A stretch of 64,000 nt of DNA from Serilophus lunatus (Eukaryota > Chordata > Aves > Passeriformes > Eurylaimidae), in the NCBI GenBank assembly GCA_013399895.1, contig VXBA01001420.1, positions 1,842,913-1,906,912 of the forward strand, given 5' to 3'. This document shows positions 49,001-60,356 of the stretch, one piece after another. Below the pieces are notes generated by a model, which was not told the DNA's origin, did not search any database, and was given only the letters and a program-made list of their open reading frames with translations. The first letter of the stretch is position 1; every line of letters starts with the position of its first letter. Both the position numbers and the translations under genes were made by a program.

Positions 49001-52000
49001 GAGCTGGGGACCCCTGAGAATGTGCACATCTCTTGCTCACGTGTGCCTGTGCACACACAGTCATTGCACTTTTTGGGCACCTGGTTTTCCCTTGCCAGCC
49101 ACAGAGGAGTCTCTTTTCCAGCCCTTTGGCAGAGGATCAGATAGCAGCTCCACTGAAAGCAAACAGCCGCCTTTCCGAGGGAGTAAATATTTCGCAACGT
49201 GTTACTTCAGTCTTATTTATTATGAACATATTTTCCCTTTTATCCGGGGATTTGCCAACTCTTCGGAGTCACAAAACCTCGCCGCGGCCTCGGGAAGGGC
49301 GGCTGTGCCTCTCCTCCCCCTCTGCCATTCCAGGGGGGACCCAGAGTGGTTTCACCCAGCCCTGCCTCCCCTCTGGGAGAGGGGGATGCTCTGCAGGAGC
49401 CTGGGATCATCCCCTGCTCTTTCCCAGGGACACCTGAGATGGGAGAAGTAGTTTAAGTGGTGATGCTGGGTCGCTTTTTGAAGTGAGAAGTTGTTGCACT
49501 AGGACCAGTCTGCCCCAGTAAGGCCATGGCACAGTGTCCTGGGGGGCTTTGGGGCAATACATTAGAGAAATAGGTAAAACATGAGGAGAGGATTTGTTCT
49601 GTTATCTGCCTCCCCTCCTAAACCTGACAGAGAGAAAAAGGGAAAATGTGGTGTAGGCAAAAGTGCTGTAGGAGGGGTGGATGTGGAAACCTTCAAGAGG
49701 AGACCCTGGAGAGGACCCTTTATCTTGGGCAGAGCAGAAAATGAATTAGAAGTCTTAAAAGAGCTTGATTCATCTTCATTAGCCCATGACACTTGTCTGG
49801 CTGCGGGAAAGTGCTGCTGCACTGCCCTCCCTTCATGGTGGTGTGATGGGCTGGGGTGATGAGAAATCCTGTGACTCCAGGCGCTGCTCCCCTGAATAGG
49901 TGGGCTTTTGGTGGTGCTGTTTCCACTTCCCCCAAGGATTAAGGAAAGCAGGTTCCCCACTCTGCAAGGTTTGCTTGGGTCTGGAGGGAGGAGCTGAGGT
50001 GCAGCAGCAGCTTTGGGGGCTGCAGACACCATGATGTGCAGCCTTTGCCTGGGTCAGTCCTGTTTTCTGGCAGAAAAAAATCTTGGGGTGTGTACTGGGG
50101 GCTTGACAGAGGGAGCAGATGTTACACCAGTGTGTGCTCAGCCACCCTGCTGCTTCCAGAGAGATCAGAACACTTCAGAGCCGAGCCACCTACTCTACCA
50201 TGTTTGACTCTATTCCTCCGTGTAATGAGTTGAAAAAAGTAACATAATTAAGTAATGATCATAGTGCAAGAGGGGATGTTGCTGCAGCCAGTCCCTCCTA
50301 TGGGATGGGACTCAGCTCTCCATGGCTCTCCATGCTCCCCAAGGCTGAGGTTTTCAGTGGCCAAGGAGGCTCCCCAGAAGTCAGGTTGTGCCCTGACCAT
50401 CTCCTGACTGTCCAGCAGGAGCATTTTACAGAAACAATGAGAAATGGCAAGTGTTTCTTTCTTCCTTTGTTACCTCCTTGCCTTACCTCCTTCTTGCCTG
50501 AGCATCCAGGTGCTGAAAACTGGCAAAAATCAGAGCAGCTGGAGCTGGAGAGAGTGTCTTAGCAATGGCCTTGCCCTGACATTTTGGGATTTCAGTTTAG
50601 CCAGGAATTAGCTGGGACAGGAGCTCCTCCTGGTCCTCTGGGTTTGTGCACAAAGGACTCTGAGGTAGAGGAGTAATGACCCATCATGGCTGGGGGTGCA
50701 AGGAAACCATCTCAGGCTGTTCCCATTTGCTTCTGATCCTTCTTGGCTCTTCTCTTGGCTCTTCACTAGAAAATTAGACCGTGTTGGAACATGATTTTGC
50801 TTCAGCATATTAATTAGTGGGATGTTTAAGATAGGTCAGCAGTTAAGTGTAGACAGGCACGGTCATGCTCAACCTAATGTCAGGCGGTGGGAGTTAATCC
50901 TGTGATTCCAATGAGATTCACTCAGGACCAGGTGGCATAATTGCAACCAACTGAAACTTTTTTTTTTTTTTGTCTAATTTGAATTTTGATGGGAAACCAA
51001 GTTTTCTGCAAACAGAGAGGTTTCTAACCCAAGCTTTTTTCCCCCTTCTATGGCAAAGCTGAAGCTCCAGTGCCAGTTTCAGCCACAACCCAGAATGTGT
51101 GAATTCTGTGATGCAGCAGTGATTGTAGTGGACGTGGTTTTGTGGGATGCCTGACACTGCCATGTGCTCCCCCTCTCCCTCATGCTCTGCTTATCCAAGC
51201 ACAATGCCAGCCTTCCATGGGAGATGCCATCTGGGTCTACGAAATGCACAGACCACAGAAACTGCAGCTCCCATGTTATATTGCATTTAAAACCCCAAAG
51301 TGTTTAGTTGCAAAATAGGGTTTATCAGGATTTTAGTCAGTTTTCTTTGGAAAACCCTTCCTGTCAGTACGTTTTCAATCGATTTGATGCACAAGACCAG
51401 CAGGACCCCTCTGAACCAGCACCCCCCCAGTTTGGGCTGTGGCAGCACGAGCATCCCGTGCAGCCTGTCATTAGCATTTCTCAATCAACACTTTCTCGTT
51501 AGTGGCTGGGGCCACTGGGAGCTTTGAATGAAGGTGGAGCCAAGCCAGAAAAAGATCCTCTCCTGAAAAATTATAATGAAAGCAATAATGGCTGGGTCCT
51601 TGAGCAATGCCTGCCTATGACAATCGTTGTCTGCAGGCTACCTTAATTACGAAACAGTGTTCTCAGCCTCGGGCTTCACCATCCCGGTGCCTTTACTCTC
51701 TCTTGAGCAATATTTTATTGCTATTGTCCTCAACCTACTTCATATTAAGTTGGGAGTATTGGAAAGTTTTATAATATAAATGTTTGTTTCCTATTCTATA
51801 TGCACGAATTTCTTGTATTGTGAGGTTTGTTTGGTTTTTTTATCACTATTTGAAAGCCTAAAGCTGGGATTATCTAAAGGATTATAGGAGAATTAGGCAC
51901 CCAGAGCCAATTGATTTTTCACTGCGAATTAGCCAAGTGCATTTAGAGGGCTGGAGACTTTGGTCTGTGCTCGTGGTTTCAGGTCCACCTTGAATCATCC

Positions 52001-52280
52001 CGGTGGAGTCCTCAGCACCGCTCGGGTGGCCCTAAAAAGGTGCTGAAGGAGGAGCAGCCAGTAAGAAACTGCAGGTACGAGGAGGGAGACATGGCCCTGA
52101 GACATTAAACTGCCTTTGAAAATCTCCTTCTGGCTCCCTGAGGCTCTTTTGAAAATGCCACTCCAAGTTACCATCAATTTTGATAATTAAGCACTGATTT
52201 AATTTTAGAGTAACAATAATTGTCAACATTTTCCAGCCCAAGCACCTTAAATTAGACACGCAGCTCCAGCTGCTGGCACG
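46030..52280. other. Gene-free stretch with CpG-retaining patches
   Basis: No transposon recognised. CpG-bearing patches lie at 48385-48570, 49165-49306 and 51368-51740; AT-rich homeodomain-type sequence at 47680-47775. The 266-codon minus-strand frame at 47047-47847 crosses clearly non-coding sequence and is not called. One splice-flanked short frame at 50510-50562 is discussed separately. Confidence 0.4.
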
Positions 52281-52289
52281 GGATCAAAG

Positions 52290-53065
52290 CTCAGCCGTGC
52301 GAGTTTTTGGGAATGCTGAGCACACGCGGCTCTGGCTCGGCGGCGGGGGAAGGTTGTGCTCAGGACTTCACAAACCCTGGCCATGTGCACTTGGTCCCCT
52401 GCCAAGCGCTGCGCGCTCTACATGCGTTTCAACACCTTGCTTTAGGCACCTCGGATTAAAAAAAATTAAAAGGGGGGAAAAAAAAAATTGGCTGGGAGTG
52501 TTGCACCAATTTTCTCCTGACAGTGAAAGTGGAGGTTGGCTGCGGTTCCGCGGGGAAAGGGCCGGGTCACGCACTGGAGTCCGCGGGGATGTCACCAGCA
52601 TCCTCCCTGGCAGGACCAGGACACAGCCAGGTGGATGCTCTGAGCCCCCATCCCTGGGCATCCTCCGGGAGGGGACTCCTGCATCCCGCGGCAGCTTTGT
52701 GGTGGGTGTGCGAAGCTCGGAGGGGTGGCCGAGGCCATTCTGGGTGACAGTGGGGTGCAAGCGGCAGGAAGGCTCCCAACTGGGGCATCCACCGTGGCAC
52801 GGGATCCTCCCTTGGGAAGGAATCGCCAGCGCTGCTGGTGCCAGCACTGGGGCCTGGCTTTGGGGTGCGAGGTCATTGCTGGGGCCGGGGAGGGTCCCCA
52901 GTGCAGGGCACCCACCCCGTGTCCTGTCGCCGCAGGGTGAGGTGCCCTGGCGAGCATCAAAGCCGCGATTAAGGCAATTCTTTAATCGCATCTCTCGCTG
53001 CTTTTGATGAGGCTTCACCTCGCCGTGCTCCCCACGCCCAGCCCCACCCCGACTTGGTGCTTTCG
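52290..53065. promoter_or_regulatory. CpG-dense GC-rich block, island-like
   Basis: Nearly 780 bp with frequent CpGs (cacgcggctctggctcggcg, gcgctgcgcgctctacatgc, ggttccgcggggaaagggcc) isolated within AT-rich sequence. Both strands carry long open frames (236 codons at 52297-53007 +, 216 codons at 52368-53018 -), as expected when stops are rare in GC-rich DNA. No splice or start evidence supports a protein. It may be a promoter or orphan CpG island. Confidence 0.4.
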
Positions 53066-53069
53066 CTTT

Positions 53070-54725
53070 ATTTTTAGCAGTGATTTGGAAATTGTCGGGG
53101 CTCCTTTTTTCTTTCTTTCGTTCCCCTCTTTTTCCCCCTACCTCAATTTTTGCTTTTTATTCCAAGGCTGCAGCCAGGGCTCGGTGTCCCCCAGCCCCCG
53201 AACCCCCAGCCAGTCGCTAAGGCCACATTCACACCTCGGTTCCTTGCCTTGTCTCCCCTTTATTCTTATGAAGCTCTCATTGATTATTGCCCTTAAATTC
53301 CTCAGTCCGGTCATAGATAAAAGGATAACCACTTCAAAGCAAAGTGTTAAGAGTTTAACCTCGAGCTAAAAGAGTGGACAACAAGGTAATTGAGGGTAAT
53401 AACTGATCACAGACCTACTTTCAAAGGCACATGCAAGCCTCACTTTCAGATGGCTTTAATTTTATTAACATTTGTAGCAGCTCTAGATGCTTTTGAATCA
53501 TTACGAACTTCAAAGCTTGAGGTAACACTCCAAATGGAGAACCTGACACCAGGTTTTTTGTTCAGACCCACATCATATTGATAGTCTCTGTTACAAGCAT
53601 GTAACATCTCTTCTCAAACTATAAAAAACTAGATGAAGAAAATATTGCCAATAGAGAAGATCAAAGCCTGAACCTCCCTTTGAATAATCTCAAAGAAGTC
53701 AAAACAGAAAACAACATGGAAAAAAAATTGCATCTCTATTACTCCAACTGTCTTTATCCATATTTAAACTTGTCTGCCGAGGTGAATAAGGATGGATAAT
53801 TCTCCTTGAGTTTCATCAAACTATTTGGCTAATTCTGTTTCTCTTTGGGCATTTGGAGCGGGTCCTTTTGCTCTCTGTGGCATTTAAACTCGAGAATTTG
53901 GAAACAGCATAGAGGAACAGCCCTGACTCAGCTGGGAGGGGAGCCAGGCAGCATAAACCTAAAAAAATACATCTATACCCTGAAAAAGCAGAGACTGGAG
54001 CAAAAATTATGAAAACACCCACAGTCCTCTCATCTCTAACCGCTGATGGTTTTAGGAAAAAAGGTCATCTGTGGCTGTCGAGCTGTTTTACACTCAAATG
54101 GGGATCAGGTTCTCCCTATGGCAGGGGATGTGCCCGTGGTCACCCCAGGCTGGATTTGCTGGTGCAGCCGTGCTGCTCCTTGTGCCTTATCCCAGTGCAA
54201 CCATTCCAGGAGGCACACGGTGAATCAGCCCAGGAATTGATCCAGGGTATAAATAGCCATTTTCTTTGTCTATTTTTTTGTGTGTGGGAAAGGGTTATTT
54301 TTAACTGGGTCTGTTCCCTGAGCTAATGCACGAAGCATTCGCAGTGAAGGGGGTGCCCAAGGAAACGGGCTGGCCCTGCTGCCAAAAAACACATCCCTGC
54401 TCCCCTCTGCAGAGGGGCTGCTGCCACCTCAGCTGGTGGCCAGGCTCCATGGAACTTCAGGTGGTCAGGGAGAACCCCCCAGCTACTGCAGCATCTGTAA
54501 GGTCATCAAGAGAAGAAAAATGGCTTGGATTCTTTTTCTTTCTGGTTTATAGTGGTGTACAGAAGGTTTTATAGTGGTGTAATGCTTTCCTCCTGATTTG
54601 CATCAGTGTAATAGCAGTATTAGGCAGGTTATTATTTTAGTGCACTCCAGGACAAAGGGCTGAGTTTGACTCCAGGGTATTCAAGTGTCTCAGCTGAGAC
54701 TGTGACCGATCCAGTGGCCACAAAA
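53070..54725. other. Gene-free stretch
   Basis: Pyrimidine-rich near 53105-53165, then AT-rich. A 22-bp spaced duplication of tttatagtggtgta lies at 54546-54582. No coding frame or repeat family is supported. Confidence 0.45.
54546..54582 (+). repeat. Short spaced direct repeat
   Basis: tttatagtggtgta occurs twice, 22 bases apart. Confidence 0.7.
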
Positions 54726-54860
54726 GCATGGGATGGTCTGGATTGGAAGGGGCCCTAAAAACCATCTCATTCCAATGCCCTTTCCCTGGGCAGGGACACC
54801 TTACACTAGACCAGGCTGCTCAGAGCTCCATCCAACCTGTCCCTGAGCACTCCCAGGTCC
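54726..54860 (-). mobile_element. CR1 LINE 3'-end fragment
   Basis: Begins gcatgggatggtctggattg, then gaaggggccctaaaaaccat, 'gggcagggacaccttacact', 'agaccaggctgctcagagct' and 'cctgagcactcccagg'. Minus strand. Confidence 0.85.
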
Positions 54861-57800
54861 TCCTGGGACAGCCCAGCCTTGCTCAAAGCTCCCAGTGCTC
54901 CAGTTTGGAAATGCAGAGCCATCCTGTCTGGAGCACAGTGGCTTTATTCAGGCTATTGATTGACCCTGGGTATCTGGCCCAGGGGTTTTTGTCACTTCAC
55001 TTGCAGCCATACGTGACAGATCAACATTCCCAGTGCTGGCTGGTGTCAGGTGTATCACAGGAGAGTCTCATTATCCATGTTCACTTCAATAGCAGATGTC
55101 AACGTGTATGAGCTTGTGGAAACCACATACTTTTGAATGTATTAAATAACTCCATTTTGAGCCTGCACTGATATTACATTCTTTATGAACCAAAATCAAT
55201 TTAATATAAGCAGCTCTCTCTGTTCTCAGGTTAGGTACAGACCTGAGTAATGAAAGGACAATGGGGGATTGCTTAAATCTATGGAATTCATCTAACTTTA
55301 TTGTCTAAAGTTATGGCTAGAAGAATAATCAGCTATTTCAGCATTTCTGCTGTGCTTTCATTGAATCCATTATCAGTTGCACAGATGGGGCAGATAAATG
55401 GGACCCAGAACTAAAACAGGTGTTACAGATGCCCAAGTAAAGCCCTGACTTGCAGACCTGGATCTGCTCAAAATGTGCTCAGGAATCGCTGCCACTGTGG
55501 CCAGTTTTTTTCTGCCTCTCCCCAGTGGAGCTGTGATCCATCCTGTGCCACCCTGGGGATCAGCGTCCCACCTGCACATCCTCCACACCTGGAGTGTGGA
55601 GTAGGAGCTGCCTGGTTTTCCTGGCAGCTGACCATTATCCCAATGGGCTTTGGTGAGAGAGACATATCATGGCAGTGCTCTTATTTAATTTAACCAGCCA
55701 GGCATGGGGTGGGGATCACTGTCACCTCCACTCTTGGAAATCTCTATTGCTATAGTGCCATTTCCAAGCAAAACCCTTCATCCATGGCTAAGGTGATGGG
55801 AGTGTTCTCCTTTCAACTTGTAAGGGGCTTGTGTGGAAGCTCTTATTTACATTAATGGGACTTAAGTGCACAGAGGTGATTAGACCATGAATACATCTCC
55901 AACAAAGCCCTCAGGACCAGTATTTTTTGTAGATGTGCAATACCACAGCAGCATAGTTGTCCTGTAGTCCTCCCAACCTAACTCTGCTCTACCCAGGGTT
56001 TCAGCTTTTACTGCTCTCTAGGAGTTTTTAGGGTTTCAAGGGAAGACCTTAGAGGGGGACATGGGACATGTGGGAGGGAATATGTCGGCCTTTTCCTGTG
56101 TAATACTGGCAAGGTAGGAACTGCTTCAGTCCCAGAGGAGCCTCATGGGGATGGGTTGTGTTCCATGCTCCTGTGAACTGGAAGGGCTCTTGGAGGGTTG
56201 GGGAAATGATCATCCTGCCACATGTAAATGCTACCAAAAAGGAAGGGAGGAACTGTCAGTGGTGATGTGGAAGGGTCTGGAATATGCTCTCAGGATAACA
56301 GGAGGCTCAAGGTAGATTTGGTTTCAGATATTTAAAAAGTGTCCTAATTTCAGGCCTGTTGAGAAGAGAGGGAAAAGTCCAGAACATGGTTTCAGTGGCT
56401 GGGGATGTGGTCTAACAGCACTTCAGTTGCTCCTGTTTTTTAATAATATGAGGCTCTCAGTCCCCTCGGTTTCTTACAGGGAGAAAGGATATTGGGTAAG
56501 CAACTTGAAGGCTTCTATGAAAGGATTAGAAAGCATAACCAGCAAAAGGAGAAAATATTAAAATAATATTTTGATGATTTCTGCTGAAAAGAAAAAATCA
56601 TTGATGAAAACTATGTCCAAAGAGCCATTTTTGGGTGTAGTCTGGTCAGAGATTGACCTCACTCTCACCAAGTTTCCCTTACTTTCACTGAAAAGGGGAA
56701 ACAAAGCTGCCAATATTTATTATTTAACCTTTCTTGAGAGGATTACAGTGGAGATTCCCACAGTGGAAGAAAACACCTTTTCTTACAATCAATAGGGCTT
56801 TGGCAGAGGAAGATACGACCTACTAAAAAAAAAAGTAGATAAATCAAGAGAAGGGGGAGCAGTGTAATGTGATAGTGGATGAAATTGCCCCAATGCTTTG
56901 GTGCTGGTTTGAAGGCAGGTGCTCAGGAGAGGTGCCCTGTAGGGCTTTTCCCTTGGTTCAAGGTGATGAGGTAGAGCTCAGCTCTCAGCCTGTCTCCACC
57001 AAGCTGCCAGCAGTGCCCTTTGTGAAGGAGAAATGCAGCCAAAGGGGTTTTGTTTGTCCTTTGGGAGACTTTGATGATTTTCCCTACATGATGGGAAATC
57101 CCATGCCAGTTGTATGTCCTTTTCTCTGCTAGCTCTCCTCTGTTTCCTCTTTTAACTAAAAAATCCTGCCTTCTGGTTCCTCTCTGGGGATTCTCTTCCC
57201 TGTGTCTGGAAGGGGCTCAGACACAGGACTTGGTTGTGCAACTCTTTGTGTACAGAAAACTCCAGTGACTTTGGTCTGCACCAGGTCTGGTGATGTGGGG
57301 ATGAGGCTTTCTCCAGGCAAAGTCTCCTCTCTCCAGTCTGAATTTCACACCTGGAAATACAGGCATCCTTAAAAAAATTAATGCTGCTTTTGTGGCCTCA
57401 GGACTGGTCCAGCTTGTGAGAGGCATCACCCAGCTCCTGACAGCACCACAGGAGCCTCACACCCTTCACTGTCCTCAATTCTGAGAATTGAATAGACAGG
57501 CAGAAACAAACCAAAACAGGTATAATTTTAGGGTACTCAGCTTTGACAGCAAACCTAAAAGTAGCTGTGCATAAAGGGTTTGGGGATTTTTTTATTTCTC
57601 TGGAAGTGAAGTTTTATAGGACTTTATGATCTGAAAGTTTTCCACTAGTCAGGAAAGCCTGTTCCCTCCCTAACCATTGTCTCTCCTCCTGCTTTTTCCA
57701 TTACCATCCTGCTCTAAGGGCTGTGTGGGTCAGGATATGTGGGGATGGGAGGTATTTGTGGGGTGCCCAGTAGCAGGCAGGGGTTGGAATGTGCTGTGCC

Positions 57801-58966
57801 AGCCCAGCAAGCACCACATTGCACAGGAAGGGTTAAATTTCATGCTGCAGCTGCAAAGCCCAATTTCTTTATTTCCTGTTAATGACATTATTGCCTGCAT
57901 AAAACCATTGAAACATGTTTCTTTCATTTGTTTAATTTCAAATTCTGAGCACACTAGCTGGAAACTATGTTTAATAGTTAAACTCAAAACATTTGGATTT
58001 CCTTCCCTCGCTGAGATTTGCAGGGAGTACACTTCATACTTAGTTGAGTTTTCAAGGAGCCATTTTTACACAGCCATAGAAGCCAGAAAACAAAGCAGAT
58101 TGTATTGCAGAATCAAATCACATCAGTTCAGGCTGATAACACATCATATATTTCACTTCCTCTGCAGTCCTGCCAAGATACCATCAGCCCAAACCCATTC
58201 CCAAACTGGCTGTGTTCTCCTCCAGGAGCATCCAGCCCGGGCAGAACCAGGGCCAGTAACACCCCATGTGCTCTGTGCATGCAGGAGAGGGACTTCCCTG
58301 AGCATGCACAGAAAAAATGCTCCTGTTTCCATGAAAAAATAGAAATGGAATCCACTTCAGGCCTCGCTAGCACTGGTGCTCCCATCACCTCCCCATGGTC
58401 CTCCTGCTGGACCTCGTGTGCCAGGCTGTTACTGCCCAGTGAGGGGTGAAGTGGGAGCACAGAGCAGGCAAGATGAGGGCATACGTAGGTGGATGTGAAC
58501 CACCTCAAACTGGAAGGGAAATCTGAACTCGTTTGGCAGATAAAGATGATTTTAGCAAATTGTCACAAACTCTGGGAGGAGGGGGGAGGTTTGTCCCCCT
58601 CAGGGTGATGGACACTGAGAAGCAGTTGTTGTGTAGAGCTGCTGGAGTGGTGGAGTGTCTAAAACCCAATTCACAGGATTGGTGCATGAAGAAATTGTGC
58701 TTTAAACCACTTTGGGCTCAGATTCTCCTGAGTATATTGTGTGTTATTGAAGCCCAGAATCACTGTTGTTTAGCAGAAGCTGTGAGTAGAGATGGAGCAA
58801 GTAGGAATGTGACCGTGAGCAGGACTTTAAGGAGTTGTCACTGACATCCACACTCAGTGCCTCTGCCATGGCATCCCCAGCAGCCACAGCAGTGCTTAAT
58901 TTTCCATTAAAAAAAAATAAATCCATATTTGACTAAAAAAAAAAAAAATCAGTAGGATTTAGATGT
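54861..58966. other. Gene-free stretch
   Basis: No transposon recognised. The longest open frame (57677-58342, 221 codons, +) spans an AT-rich, regulatory-looking patch at 57830-58120 and has no recognisable domain or splice context. Nothing else supported. Confidence 0.4.
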
Positions 58967-58967
58967 T

Positions 58968-59051
58968 ACCTTCAAGGGCCATGGACCTTCCACTAGACCA
59001 GGTTGCTCCAAGCCCCATCAAACCTGAACATTTCCAGGGATGGGGAATCTT
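58968..59051 (-). mobile_element. CR1 LINE 3'-end fragment, terminus missing
   Basis: Contains 'ccttccactagaccaggttg', 'ctccaagccccatcaaacct' and 'acatttccagggatgggg'. The first 40-50 bases of the usual terminus are replaced by unrelated sequence behind a 14-base poly-A run (58935-58948). Confidence 0.8.
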
Positions 59052-60244
59052 ACAGGCCTGGTCTCCTTGTTACCCAAACAGGAAGGTAGCAGGCAGAGAA
59101 AGTGATGTCTTGTTTGTGTGTGATGAGGAAGGGGTTGTGGAAAAAAAATAAGTCGTGGGAGGTTGGTCATAAATAACCTCATTTTACATCCTTTGCCTCC
59201 ACCCTCTCTTCAATCACTATTCCGTGCAGGTGAAGGAAGGAGTTCAGAAATGTTAATAGATAGCAAAGTGCTCGTGTGTGTTTTATCAGCTCTCCTGGAA
59301 CGGTTAATGCTGATACGGTGCCCCTTTTAAGTCTAAAAAATCTGGCCAAGCATGTGCAGATAGCAGGGAGTGCACTGAACAAAACATCAAGGAAAAGAGT
59401 CTGTAGGGGGGAATGGAAATGTTAAAAGGATTATAGGAGAGAAAATGTATCGGATTTATCTGGTGATACTTGGTAACAAAAGTGTGTCGGTTTATGAAAT
59501 GAACTTCAAATCCCATAAAACTAATTGTGTGTTTTCTTGTCTTATTTGTGAGCATCTCTGGCAGCGCTTTTTTCCCCCACTCGAAAAGCATTTCAGCATG
59601 TGGATAATACCCAGAGCCTGCAGTATATTGAGAGATTACACAGCCCATCGGGTTTATACCTCTCAAACTAATGATGTTAAACTAGTTTATTAAAAAAAAA
59701 AAAAGGCAGAATAACTTCAAAGGTTCGCATGTGGGTTGCAAACCTCTCATGTCTTCTGTATACAGGGCCTTCCTCTTATTTTGATCAAGACTGTTCTCAG
59801 CACTTGTGTTGAAATGCTCGCAAGCCTTTGATCTCCTTATCAACATGACCACCAGTGCGAGCACGGCGGTGACAGCGCGGGTGACATCAGGCTCCGCCGC
59901 TGACTAACGCTGCTCCTGGCTCCAGATCCCACCCTCTCGGGGTCCTCCCTGAGCTCTGGGGGTCACAGACGACTTTTCCTGATGGGAAAACCATCTAGAC
60001 CCCAAAACTCCGACCCACCGCGGCTGTCAGTGGGTTTTGCCAAGGTGGGAAGAGTAAAAACAGCGCTGCTCGTCCTCCTTCTGCTCTGCTGGGGAAGGGG
60101 AGGCAAAGGGATGGAGTGGGGAGCAGGGAGGGGAGAAGGGTCTTGACCCCCAGTGGGGACTGGTGGGGTGTGTGCTTGGAGAGGAGGGAGCTCAGCATGC
60201 TCGTTTCATCTTTTCTCCATATTTTCCATCATGTCCTTTTCATC
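59052..60244. other. Gene-free stretch, CpG-bearing, G-rich at its end
   Basis: Non-repetitive sequence with isolated CpGs in AT-rich context at 59270-59680, a denser CpG cluster at 59850-60080, and a G-rich run at 60091-60140. A 13-base poly-A run is at 59692-59704. Confidence 0.4.
60091..60140 (+). other. G-rich tract with quadruplex potential
   Basis: Six or more G-tracts of three or more bases. The 3' part fits GGGG-AGCA-GGG-A-GGGG-AGAA-GGG (60118-60140). It immediately follows a CpG cluster and precedes a CR1 fragment. Confidence 0.6.
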
Positions 60245-60356
60245 TGGAAGTGTCCAAGGCCAGGTTGGAGCAACCTGGGATAAGTGGAAGGTGTCCCTGC
60301 CCATGGCAGGGGTGGAATGAGGTGAGCATTAAGGCCCCTTCCAACCCAAACCTTTG
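60245..60356 (+). mobile_element. CR1 LINE 3'-end fragment
   Basis: Plus strand: 'tggaagtgtccaaggccagg', 'aaggtgtccctgcccatggc', 'ggccccttccaacccaaacc'. Shares the first 20-mer exactly with the copy at 63201-63396. Confidence 0.9.

Noticed and set aside
52297..53018. Overlapping 236-codon (+) and 216-codon (-) frames
   Set aside because: Both strands being open is explained by high GC content. Peptides are low-quality and rich in P, G and R.
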